In this document: piece after piece, positions 1 to 11,099 of the stretch
Position numbering within the stretch: the first letter of the stretch is position 1
Layout: each line of letters starts with the position of its first letter
Assembly: GCF_030272615.1 (NCBI RefSeq)
Contig: NC_081413.1
Span: forward strand, 23,750,501 to 23,814,500
Source: Cryptomeria japonica
Lineage: Eukaryota; Streptophyta; Pinopsida; Cupressales; Cupressaceae
DNA length: 64,000 nucleotides
Reading direction: 5' to 3'
Notes under the pieces: generated by a model
Database searches by the model: none
What the model was told of the DNA's origin: nothing
The model's input: only the letters and a program-made list of their open reading frames with translations
Position numbers and translations under genes: made by a program

Positions 1-1
1 A

Positions 2-196
2 AACAGGCAGCTAGCTTTGGAGCCCATTTGCATTTTGGCACGTCGGGCATTGGCCCTTCGAGGTCGAGAGCTAGAACAGGTTAGGGTCCAGTGGGATTGC
101 TATGATGAGGTCACAACTTCATGGGAGGATGCAACACGTATGAGATCTCAGTACCCCCATCTTTTTTATGAACTCCAAGAGGAAGTTCATGCCTAG
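2..196 (+). CDS. C-terminal end of a Ty3/Gypsy integrase/chromodomain-like tail (partial)
   Basis: An open frame runs from the window edge to a TAG at 194-196. Its translation includes VRVQWDCYDEVTTSWEDATR followed by a YPHLF-type ending. This matches the end of plant Gypsy polyproteins, where a chromodomain-like fold ends in a 'V-QW...TWED...YP-F' pattern. The stop is followed within 11 bases by a purine-rich run (GAGGGGGAGGG) and then a TGTGAGG LTR start, which is the expected order at the 3' end of such an element. Only the last 64 codons lie in the window, so lineage and intactness cannot be judged. Confidence 0.75.
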   Translation, partial: NRQLALEPICILARRALALRGRELEQVRVQWDCYDEVTTSWEDATRMRSQYPHLFYELQEEVHA

Positions 197-206
197 AGGG
201 GGAGGG

Positions 207-2190
207 TGTGAGGCCCTACCCCGACTCATCCTAGCATTTTAGTGATTTTCATGTTGAGACTATTATGGATGCTTTATTTTTATGCATTATGGATTTAGAA
301 CTTATATGATTCCATGATTTGGATAACATTGATGTATATTTATGCTTCATTTATATGCATTATGGATATAGAAATTTATATGATTCTAGAATAGGATAAC
401 TTGGAGATGATGTATGTCATTATTGGATTTGCAGGACTTTATTATGATGATAGAAATAGGATGCATATCTTATGAATGGATCAAATTATGAGGATTATGG
501 TAATTGCTTATGTGGATTAATTGGGATAGATGAGATATTGATTTGTTAATGTCAATTGTATGCAGAGTGTTTGATGTGTATTCTTATTCATGTGTTTGAT
601 ATTATATGAGGTTATTTGGAATTACTAATGTGTAATTGAGATGCACAGGAAAATTATCCATGTGACCATGGAAATATTATGGAGAACCAAACCTAGACCT
701 ATGTACGTTCGTAAAACCAGGGGTTGTCTATTTGGAGAGACAATACCCTGTATGTATCGTATTTTATTCATGAAAGTAAATGTTGCATGTGTGTTAAAGT
801 GTATTTATTAATTTGTTTAAATCCAACAAGAGACAATTTCCATGTGTAATTTTGTAATGTATTTTATTGTGTCACTTGACACATGTGCTGATTAGTGTCT
901 TGATTTTGACTTGTCTCTTGGAGGGAGTTTGTTTCAACCAAAGCCCTTTCCAAACATTTGAGTGTGGTCCCAAATTTGCCTTGGGTAGAGAGTCTTGGGA
1001 GCGGTCAACTCAGGTTTGACCCGTAGGTTAACTTCAGATGGGTTTCTAAGAGGTCAAATGGACTCCTAGGGTTAGTTTAAGGGTTTTTCCAAAGGTCCAT
1101 AGGGTATACCTATGGGTTAGGGGTATTTTTAAACATGTGACTACTCCCATGTGACTGTTTAGTCACCTCAAAAAGTGGTTTTCCCAAGATGAGCGAAAAT
1201 TCAACTTAGAAGGTTCCTCCTAGGATAGATAACCTTCCTTTCTTGTGTTAGTTTCTCTTCCCCACCTTCTCTTACCTTTTCTCTTTCCAGTTTTAGCAAC
1301 CTATAAAAGGTTGGGAAGACCAACCAATGGGAACTCTCACTCTATCCAAGGGGTTGGGAAGAGTGAGAGAAGCCTTCTTAAGTAAGGATTAGGGACTTAG
1401 TGAGTAATCACCCACTCTCCATCTTTGGAGATCTTGAATTTTTGAAAAGAATAGTTTTAGGATAGAATTTTGGCTAAGTGTTGGAGGAAATAATTGTGGA
1501 ATTGAGCTGCTCTTCCTCAAACTAGCTCTAGCAAACCTTTGGGCAGATTCAAGGTTGGTTCATCTTCTCCCTTTCATGTTGTATATTTATGTTTAAAAGA
1601 TTGCTTGAATGTAAATGTTGTTTTCTTGTAATTCCTTTGTGAAAGATTATGTGATCTTCCTTTTATTTCTTTTATGCATTTTTCTTGTTTTGGGAGTATC
1701 CAAGGCTTTCTACTCTTGGGAGAGTAGAATGGTCTTGGGGGTGGAAGGAGTTTGACAACCTTAGAGTGAGAGGCTCTCATTATGAGAGTGATCTCAAGGT
1801 TTGTTTGTGAGACCCTTGTTGCATAGCCTTGCTTATGCATTCGAGGGTCATAAGGGGAGAAAGTATGGCATGTATGCCTTGGGGGGCATAAGGATATGGG
1901 GTTAATGGACTTATGTTGTATTTTTGGTTGCCATGAGATGAATTTTGATCTACCATTCTTGTAGTCTCCTCAAGGTATTTGGTCCACTTCCACCCTTGTA
2001 AAAACATCACATTTTATGATGAAGTTTAGCCTTGGATGGAAAAGTGTTTATTGAGTTTGTTCTCCCTTGCTTGTTGTGTTTTCTTGAGTGTAACCTATCT
2101 AGGGCTTGGTTCTCCAACCTTGGAGTGGCTTCTAGTAAGCCTAGGTTGGGAGGTGAGCTCTCCATGGTCATAGTCTTATGATTTGTATGC
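207..2190 (+). mobile_element. 3' LTR of the upstream Gypsy element (right end unresolved)
   Basis: The LTR starts as TGTGAGGCCC directly after the polypurine tract at about 196-206. A TATAAAAGG box lies about 1.1 kb inside, as expected for the U3/R boundary of a long plant Gypsy LTR. The partner LTR is outside the window, so the right end is a guess: I place it near the A-run at about 2200, but it could be as early as 1560. No ORF in this stretch looks real. Confidence 0.5.
1302..1310 (+). promoter_or_regulatory. TATA box in the Gypsy LTR
   Basis: TATAAAAGG, with C/T-rich sequence just upstream and a plausible start region 25-35 bases downstream. Its position inside the LTR fits the element promoter. 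Confidence 0.55.
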
Positions 2191-3442
2191 AGGTTACTTG
2201 GGAAAAAAAAAAAAAAGACAAGCTAGGAGTTGCTGGTTTTATTTAAGTTGCAGAAAAGGAATAGGGAATGGGATATTATATTTTAGTTGCAGAAATGTAA
2301 ATGAAAAGTTATATGTTGTATTTATTTGAAAAATAAATGTATTCATTTTATTTAAAGTCCTCACTTAATAGGAATGAGAGACTAGTTGGGTATCTCACCC
2401 ATTTGTAATGTTGACAATATTGTATTCTAAATATTCTTTAAAGAAATGCATTCTTCTATTAAGTTATTATTGCAAAAATGAAATGTTTATGTTTGGATTA
2501 AGTTCCTATAGCTATTGAAATAATATTTGTTGTATTTATGTTTATTTTGAAAATAAAAGTCCAATCTATCTCTTATGCGTAATGGAAATAGTATAGATAT
2601 ATAAAATAGAATAGCATGTAAATTATTAAGTTAGGAATGAGCTCTTAGTCCTATTTTTTTAGTTCCAAAATGCATATATAGTTAAATAGCCTTTAGTATG
2701 AACACTATGTTGTATTTAACTTGGTAAAAAGGTTTTAAAGGAAATTTTAAGCTATAATAATGTTGCTGTAATTTTATTGTTTCTGTCATTTATTTTAAAA
2801 AAATATGTTGGAAATAAAGGTAGACATATTTATCTTATTCTATATTAGGACCTGCCATTTGTGTTAGTAAATAGAGATCTATTCATAAAAGAGAAAATAA
2901 AAAAAAAAAGTTTACAAATAGTGAATGCTTGCTGCTATTAATCACTGTCATGATAGTTATCGCTGCTTTAAAAAAAAAAATATACAGATTGTCTTAGTGA
3001 AAAATAAAGTATTCTCCACTATGCTAAGATTAATGTGCAAAGAAAATAGTTAGTCATATGCTTTGTATTAAAAATGAAAATAAGGACAAAATTTAAAGCA
3101 TACATATTAATATAAATATTACCTAAGAAAATGAACACTACATCTATTATCATGCTGTCAATATTTTATTAATTTCTACATGATTTAAAAAGTTTTAAAA
3201 AAATAGATTGCTTAAGTGTGTGTGTGTGTCTATATATATATATATGAGACTACATATTTTATTCAATAATATTCTCAGCCTGTGAAACTTTTTTTGAAAA
3301 CATTATAACCACAAAAAAATACATATATATATATATTTTGTATTTTAAATATATATAAAAAAAAATATAGAAAACAAAAATAAAATAAAAAAAATAATGG
3401 TAATAAACCCTCGGCCCCTGCGGATTGGGTGGCTGGCCCGCG
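2191..3442. other. AT-rich non-coding stretch
   Basis: I see no credible gene. The sequence is AT-rich with short homopolymers, a TG/TA microsatellite at about 3217-3245 and AT runs at about 3320-3395. It may belong to the flanking LTRs or to old decayed repeats. Confidence 0.6.
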
Positions 3443-3649
3443 CTGTGGGCGGCGACCCCCAGTGGCAGCCACAGCCGCACTGTGGGCTACAACCCACAGC
3501 AGGGATGGCTTCAGCCATCCCTTGTGGGCAGCGCCCCACAGTGGCGGCGGCAGCCGTGCTGCGATCCGCGACCCACAGCGGCGGCCAAGGCCGCCACTGT
3601 GGGCCGTGACCCGCAGGCACGACTACAGCCGTCCTTGTGGGGAGCCCCC
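3443..3649. repeat. GC-rich degenerate tandem repeat, about 38-bp unit
   Basis: Five consecutive units start at 3443, 3480, 3521, 3559 and 3597, with a partial sixth at 3634; lengths are 37, 41, 38, 38 and 37. Each starts CTGTGGG or CTTGTGGG (one is CTGCGAT), carries a CCCACAG-like complement about 10 bases later and ends near CAGCCGT. Several units can fold on themselves (CTGTGGG with CCCACAG). The block is strikingly GC-rich against AT-rich flanks. If the probable minus-strand LTR at 3922-4662 extends this far, the repeat lies in its transcribed R/U5 part. Confidence 0.75.
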
Positions 3650-3921
3650 GTAGAGTTCTCCACCGCCGCGCCTTGTGCACAAACATTTTCCGCGGCCTCT
3701 CTCTCAGATCGCTTCGCCATGTAAACTCCTTCGGCCCTGCAAAACCCACACACTCTCACACACCAAAAAAAAAGGGGAATAAACCCTAACCCAGTTTCGG
3801 TTAGGGTAAAGACAACATAAAAAGTTTTAGATTTTCTCTAGGGTAAAATATGCAACCCTAATCCAAATTCGGATTAGGGTTTGCATTTAGATAAGAAGAC
3901 ACAAAGTGTTAGGGTTTGAGG

Positions 3922-3929
3922 TTTATATA
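3922..3929 (-). promoter_or_regulatory. TATA-like box (minus strand)
   Basis: TATATAAA reads on the minus strand, upstream of the GC-rich tandem repeat and downstream of the TGTCATGCCC LTR start. It is a candidate promoter of the minus-strand LTR. Confidence 0.35.
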
Positions 3930-4627
3930 AAATAAAATAAGTAGAGGGTAGGGGAGATGCCTTTCATTTTTTGGAAAAGATTTCCTCCATACAATTTTAG
4001 CCCTATGAGTTTTTAATTTAAAACCCCTTTTTCGATTTTGGGAGAAAATTAATTATATATATATATATATATTTAGGTATTTGTATGAATGTATAAATCT
4101 AGCTTTGGATTAATTATTTTATTTATGGTTTCTTATTTTATATATGTTTTATATAAACATATAGGTATTTAAATATTTGAATATGATGTTTAAATTTTAA
4201 CTCATTGGGAGTTTAATCTTTTAGGAATTTTATAACGATTTTTGTAAGTTATTTGGCCATTAGTCAAATTTTTAGACACATTATAATTATTGTTAAAATA
4301 AATAATAGGTTTTAATAATCTAAGTGCTAGGACTAATTTATTTAGTTCCTAAAGAAATTAAAGGTTATTGGAAATTAATAATATCTCTTGTCAATTAATT
4401 TAGAGATTTTTGTTTAAATTAATTCATTGATTAAAATTGATGAGATAATAATAATTCCTTGGAGAGATAATATTCCGCATTTAATTTAATTTATCTTCGC
4501 ATAATTGATTTAGTTGCTTAGATTAACTTTAGCTGAAAATAATTCAAACATAGTTAAGACAAAAACTTGTTAGTGCGTTTCATTTTAGCAACTTAGTTTT
4601 ATTAGGTTGTTATTTAAAAAAAAAAAA

Positions 4628-6379
4628 TTATTCCGTTTTTGCCCAAAAGTTTGGGCATGACAATTGTCCATCTTGGGGGTCTTGCTGCTGAGCAGCCACT
4701 TCTGGAATTTGAGGCATTTGTTCCATCAGAGTTTCATATAAACTCAACATTCTGTTAATCCTCTCTAGGTACGGGTTATCAGGGAAAAAACCTAAGAAAC
4801 TAGGGTCAACAACCTTCAATTCTGCTTCAACTCTCATCAAATTTTTCCATTTTCTTCTCCTTTCTTGTACTTCCTCTTTTCTCAGCAAATTTCTAACCAC
4901 ATCTTCATTAGCCAATGGTTCATGATCCTTTATTGTGGCCCAAGGTGTCATTTTTGGCAATGCACGTTTAATAAATTGTTCAGGATCACAAGATCTAGAC
5001 ACAACATTAACCAACCTATATTGTTTAAGGAAATTATTTACTTCATCAAAGGAATTCCTACCAATTGTAAAATCAGACACAACCCAAAGCCTAGGAAGAA
5101 AAGAACCCTTCCTGTGTTTCTCAAGGTATTCTTTTTTAACTAGGGCCAATTGCCAAATAAACTCCATAAAAGCAATCCTAATTGGAACAAATTTTGGTAA
5201 AATATGGGGAGGCTAAGGACACCCATAGACTCTGATCACAGTAAAGTTATCAAAAAAGAAAAAGTCCCCCCAGTTATGTGAAATAGACTAGTTTGGAACA
5301 TAATGGTAAGATCTCAAAACTCTCCTAACATTAATTGACAATCTTTCCCTATTTATTCCTAGCATTTCCATAACTGGCAAAACAATCCAATTTTCAAAGA
5401 AAAGGAAAGAATAATGGGGAGAACTACTATCCCAAACCTGGGTCCATCTTTGTATTGGCACTAAGATACCAAATTCTTCTTTGAAAAGCTCCAATTCTTT
5501 ATACCTTGACTCAACATTATAGAACAAGATTAAATGCATCAGCAATGAATAATGCTTAAATGTAGGGATGGGTACACCACTCTAAATTTCAACTAGAGCA
5601 TTATAAATATGTTCAACCACATAGCCCACATAATCATAATCTTTGTTAACATCTGGGTTTTGAATGTCCATAGACATCATCAGTAATTCAGCTGACATTG
5701 TTGAATCTCCATCAAAACCCAACACTCTGCATAATCCATAGATTGTACAATGCATATAATGGTGGAAAGGTGTGATGTCAAATGGTGGCTCGATACTATC
5801 TGGAATTCTAATTGGTTTCCTATCCACCCTAGGCATGTATCTGGGCATTGCATGCTTCTTGTTAACACATTTGTATTTGTCATAATCCTCTACAATCCAC
5901 TCCAAATCTATATCTGTACATGCAACACCAGTAATCTGGAAAGCTTCAATGAAGCTAGCTCTATTAATTGAAACTAGGGCAGACTGGTTCTTTCTTTTGA
6001 TTACCCTAGATACTGGGCAATAGCGTTTGACTAGCTCTTTGATCAAATCCACATCAACATACACATCTGGCATAATTAAATTTTCCATATTTAAATCCCA
6101 AGGGTTTGACATCAGGACACCCTTAACCCTATTATTCTAGAAATAATGAAACCGAGCAGTACAAGTCATATGAAGTGTGGTCGGGTTTTTGCATTGGCTC
6201 CATAAATCTTTCCATGCCAAATCATTTGTATTCAAAGCAATGGAAGTCCCTCGCAACAAATCTACAAATTCTTCTTTGTATTTCTTATCCTTCTTTTCCT
6301 TAGTGGCCTTGGGCTTGGAACCTCCACTTGTCATGGCCTTGGGCTTGGAACCTCCAGTTCCACTCGTCGCCTTGCTCAT
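4628..6379 (-). pseudogene. Orphan 583-codon ORF of unknown function, broken by four UAG codons
   Basis: Four open segments on the minus strand (6379-6137, 6112-5582, 5545-5288, 5167-4628) are all in one frame, and the stretches between them are also open, so this is one protein. The only in-frame stops are TAG at 6137, 5582, 5288 and 5213; the final stop is TAA at 4628. The N terminus is Lys/Gly/Ser-rich (MSKATSGTGGSKPKA, with a KEKKDKKYKEEF cluster). The middle has NRASFIEAFQITGV, and the C-terminal third is charged and helical (RKEEVQERRRKWKNL). I see no zinc knuckle, protease, RT, RNase H or integrase motif. It lies directly upstream of a probable 3' LTR, as extra ORFs of LTR elements do. 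It may be distantly analogous to the large ORF of element C (SPQAIYAVTSF there), but that similarity is weak. Confidence 0.6.
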
Positions 6380-8269
6380 TTTAGTTGCAAGAGAAAAAGT
6401 TAACCAATTTTGCTAAAATTTTCCCACACCCAACACTCCGAATTCTCCAACATTGTTGTAGAGCTCAATTCACTATATTACCTCGAAGATGGAATCATAG
6501 AATGCAATTATACAAAATCTCGGCTCGATCATGCAATTTATGGTATTTGGGCATCGTCACTTCTCTCATTAATTGGCACACTTGCATGAATTATCTACTG
6601 TGGCATTATTAATTAATTCAAAGCTGAAGTACCAGAGAAAAAATTGAATTCATGCCCTTCTATTTAATTGCCATTCAAAACTTTTACAAAACCCAACAAA
6701 CAAGTCCACGTGTCAATCCCTGATTGCTTAGCAACCGGTTATAACAATTTGGAAAGTAACCGCCTAACTGGTGAGTTAGCGAAAATACTACCAAATCCTC
6801 TTAATTGCAAGCTCGCAACCCATTTTACAAATCCTCAAAGAATCTCGCGAGTGAGCGACAACCGTTGATCTTCATCAAGCCCTTCAGTCGCAACCTCGCA
6901 AAAGCATTTATAATATTATTTCTTTACCTGCGAACTAGCGACCACTGCGAATCTAACAAAACAACTTATTTCATCGCAAGACCGCAACTGAAAACTTAAC
7001 TTGACTTAAACCCTTGGGAGCCCATGACAACAAGACACATAACTGCCATCGCATGCTTGCAACACTTTTTGACTTAAGACTTACAAACCCGCAAGCATGC
7101 GATGACCACACAATCAGAACAAAAATCACCTGTCACCAGATCGCAACATAAAATGCTAAACAACTTCAAAACCCGTGAGCAAGCGATGAAACCAACTAAG
7201 TTGCGATACCGACCACATCACATGATCACAAATTAAAATGTCTTAACCGCGAACACCTCGCAACCCTGCGATAACATAAAATCACACCCAGTCGCAACCT
7301 CACATCATAAAATGGTCAAGTGCAAAACATCTTGTGAGGTAGCGACAACTAAAATATCCCAGTACTCGCAAGCTCGTGACTTAAACTGACTTGATGATAA
7401 AGGACCTGAAGCTAGTGATAACAATAAAATCTCAAACTATTTATCTCTTGACCGCAACGACCCAACGAGTACCAACAAAAATTGATGTTTTATGTTAATT
7501 ACCTTCATAAACAGGCATGAGCAGTGACATGACATGTCCATTAATGACTTACTCGCTAACTCTTACAGCTATAATGCATGGAATCAGACCAACTCGAGAC
7601 CTCGTGACCAAAGCAATTTCATTAACAATCTCTAGCTCGCTAACACAAAATGCTAAAACCCAAAAAACTAGAGACCTCGCGATTTAAACCCAAACCAACA
7701 CTCGCTAACTTGCCACTTAAATTGTTAAACATGGAATTTATCTACGAGTTAGAGATGAAACATTAACCATGTCTCATTGTCTGACCAACCGTTTGACCAC
7801 ATTTGAAGTTGACATAGACAAATAAGAGAGGACAACTCAGATTTTCAATGCACGACAACTTCGATTTACTAGCCAACTAAGACAAAAAACAAACACAAAA
7901 CCCTAATTTCTATGAACATCATGTTAAGAATTTAATGTAGAACAATAGAAAGGTTCTAACAATTATGTAACATGAATAATTTTATGGATCTTGTGACACA
8001 AATTGTTGCATTTTATCTTCAACATAATGTGGAACCAATTTACTAATAATTCAATTATTTACTAATAATTCAGAAACTAAATTCTAATTGTTTACTAATA
8101 ATTCAAATTCACAATTAAAAATATGAAATAAGTATTCATTCTGATTGACAAATTTAAGGAATACAATATCAAAAATCATCAATGACAACTATAGTATTGC
8201 AAATTGTAATATGACTCAATAACTGTAGTATAAATACCTATAAACTAACTACTAATTCACTTCAGTGAC
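6380..8269. other. Non-coding stretch rich in GCGA/TCGC words
   Basis: No credible ORF. From about 6780 to 7740 the words GCGA and TCGC recur roughly 25 times (for example TCGCAACCTCGC near 6888), well above what an AT-rich sequence should give. The block is on the 3' side of the hAT-like transposase relic and could be its subterminal region. 7900-8260 is plain AT-rich sequence. Confidence 0.5.
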
Positions 8270-11099
8270 TTAGTCTGAGGCTTTTATATCCCAAATGGAC
8301 TCAAGATCTGGAAACTGATTAGTACTAACAGGTTCATCTTCATTCTGAGTCAAGTATTCAAAAATTTCTTCATCTTCATGTTGACTTTGAGTTTGTGATC
8401 CATCATTTATCTCAGCACTAGCAGTAGCACCACCAACTTTTAAATTGTTGCACAACCCTCGTCTTTCACGCATGGAATTCCAGATTGCCAGTGCCCTATC
8501 ATATGGAAAATCTCTAACATTATACTGAGTTACAAACAAACTCAAGCAAGTTTCCAAATTTTTGTCTAATTTGTTTATGATCTTTTATTTCAAAATCCCT
8601 AATGCACTGAAAACTCTCTCATCTTCCACCGACCCCAATATCATTGTTTGACATAAATTAGCAAGTTTTAAATATTCTTGTATTGCATTATGCAATACTT
8701 CATCTATCATTTTCCAAAGCCTTGTGATTGATCCAGGTTCAAATGGATTCTCCAGGTTATCCAACTGTTGTTTCATACACAATGCAAAGCGTTTACATTG
8801 TTTTTTAAGATGATCTGAATTTAAAATTCCTTCTATTGGTTGTCCATTGCAGTATGTATCTTTTGAAAATGTCAATATCAATTCCTCTAGTTTTTTATGA
8901 AACACCTTTGCGTCATTTGGATTATCTCCAATTGAATTCCAAAATTGAGGATACACACAACCCATGGCTTCAGGTATTTCTTCTTGAGAGAATCTTTCAT
9001 GAATCTCAGTTGAAAGTCTGTATGTAGTAGACTTCAAATTATCACTAACATATTTAACAATCCTATCAAAATCATCCTTTTTAACTGGTAGTGCTTTTCC
9101 TTGCTTGCCCATCTTAGATTGGTGCATTGGTATCTAAAATCCTTTTACAAAGACACATAACTCATTTTTTGCATTGAAATGTAAAAACAATTTCAGCATG
9201 ATTCAAATCTGTAATTATTTGCCACCTAAAAAAATTTGGGCTTTGTCCTATTAGATTTGAATATAGACCATCCAAGCCCAAGCATGTCATTTTACGTAGA
9301 GTGCTATACTCATTGATATACATAGTTCTATCTTGGGCTTTCTTAACAAGTTTGTTCAATGAATCCAGCATGGGGAGAAGACTAGCTAAAGCTAACAGAG
9401 TCTCTATATCACTTAACTTATGTAAGAGATCAGGAGCTTTGTCTACTGTGAGGTGTTGCTCATACATTAGTCTGATCAAGGATTGATATTCTGTTAGAAC
9501 TCGTTCCGCTGGTCCATGCAAGGAGATCCATCTAGTCTCAAAATCCCTGAGAAGCTTGTTTCCTGCTGCTATTCCTTCAGCAAAAATTTGAAATTCTGCA
9601 AAATGTTTAGGAGTTCGACAGAAGTATGAGTGGAGCTCATGGACCAGATCTTCAACTTTTGACACTGTAGGGAAATTGCTTACAATTTAATATGTTAAAT
9701 TCATTCGATGGGCCATGCAGTGAATGCCAACCATGTATGGTGCAATACTAGTTTGTAATCTTGCCCAAAGATCGGTCCTTTGACCTTGGATTAATGCAAC
9801 TCCATTAGCTCCAACACACACCAACTTCTTGGCAATTGTCAAGTCATCCATACCAGCAATTTCATTCAAAGCTTTCTTAACTTCCAAATATAAATTTTCT
9901 ATTGTTGAATTGCCCCTCATTTTATGAACATAGAGTAGATGAGCTCGGTGGATGTGTTCTTTTATGGTATACACATGCATACAGACCCAAGCAGTGTTAT
10001 CTACCGTAGTAACTTCATCTATGGATAATGAAATAAATTTTGACTCTTTTACACTCTCTTGTAAATTTTTCTTTTCTACCTCAGTGAGATAGTTTGCCAT
10101 CTCCCATCCAGAGTTTATTGACCAATGTGACATAGGATAGTGAGGAACATTCAAAAAAGATAATAAATTATTATATTATGGGAAATCTTTCATAGGACAC
10201 CCTCTTGACAAAATATGAAAAATAACACTCATCTAAACAGTCTTTGCCAGGTTTGCATCTTTCGCCACATGTTCAAGCCCAACCTTGATTGTATTTCCAC
10301 TATTACCCATTATTGTCATTTTGTGGTTATGCTCTTCATATTCTGCGACATACTTAACATGAAGACATTCTTCATTTGATTTCCATCTTACTACTAGTGT
10401 TTTGTTTCCGTCTATGATCTACTTTTCATAAACCTTACCAATATGCTTTTCTATGGTGTTAAGCTTTAGCTGCATCTTCTTCTCTCTTTTAGTTTTCCAA
10501 CTACAAATCTTACACCTGCATTATGTTGGTTGTTCATCATTGTTTGGGACTAGTTAAATGAATGGGTACTTTGCTACCCAATCAATCTTAAAACTCCTTG
10601 TAATTCCCCACTCCTACCCCAGTTTTACTTTCCTTTTTCTTTTCTTCCTACCAACGTCATCTTCAGTACTAGTGTTTGCATCCGAGTGAATTATCTCATT
10701 GTGTGTATCCCTTAGAACATCTTCTGCTGTGTCGGTATTTTCATCCTCATTTGATGAATTTAACTCAATGACAATCCCACCTTGTGGTGGTGGTGAGCTA
10801 TTGTGAATGGCTTCTGCAACTGCAGAAGTTGATGGACCAGAAACTTTGCCAATTCCAAAGTAATACTTTATGGTAGTATCTTTAAGTTTTGGGCATTTTG
10901 ATGGCCTCCCAATCCCTTCAATTTCACCGACCTGAGGAGTCTTACCCTTGTCTGACATCCCAATCTCTTCACCACCTTGAGGAGTCTTAGTCTCACCCTT
11001 GTCTGACATCTCAATCCCTTCACCACCCTGAGGAGTCTCACCCATGTTTGACATCTTGAGTCTTGACCTCTCACTAAGAATCAAAACTAATACTATCAA
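8270..11099 (-). pseudogene. hAT-superfamily-like transposase (BED-finger type), broken
   Basis: Five open segments on the minus strand assemble into one roughly 940-codon protein. In order: a repetitive Gly/Pro/Lys N terminus with an acidic patch and KKRKRK cluster (about 10630-11099); a BED-like finger CKICSW near 10500; a catalytic-core part with SLSIDEVTTVDNTAWVC, where SIDE is typical of this group, and HCMAHRMNL (about 9690-10154); an alpha-helical insertion (9162-9665); and the C-terminal dimerisation part with VEDERVFSALGILK and LETCLSLFVTQYN (8270-8990). This order matches hAT transposases and their zinc-finger-862-like relatives. In-frame stops are mixed TAG and TAA, and one frameshift lies between 9162 and 9127, so it is dead. 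I could not find terminal inverted repeats or an 8-bp TSD, so the element ends are unknown. Confidence 0.8.

Larger units (their letters stand above)
3443..4662 (-). mobile_element. Probable 3' LTR of a minus-strand LTR element (left end unresolved)
   Basis: Read on the minus strand, the sequence at 4662 begins TGTCATGCCC, a common start for plant Gypsy LTRs, followed by a small GCCCAAA/TTTGGGC hairpin. A minus-strand TATATAAACC lies about 730 bases in. The orphan ORF at 4628-6379 stops 35 bases inside this LTR. No second LTR copy or PBS is visible, so this is a tentative call. Old AT-rich decay fills most of 3780-4620. Confidence 0.4.

Noticed and set aside
3345-3759. Overlapping ORFs in several frames across the GC-rich tandem repeat
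   Set aside because: Openness in up to five frames is a by-product of GC-rich repeats; no frame gives a consistent repeat protein or a known domain.
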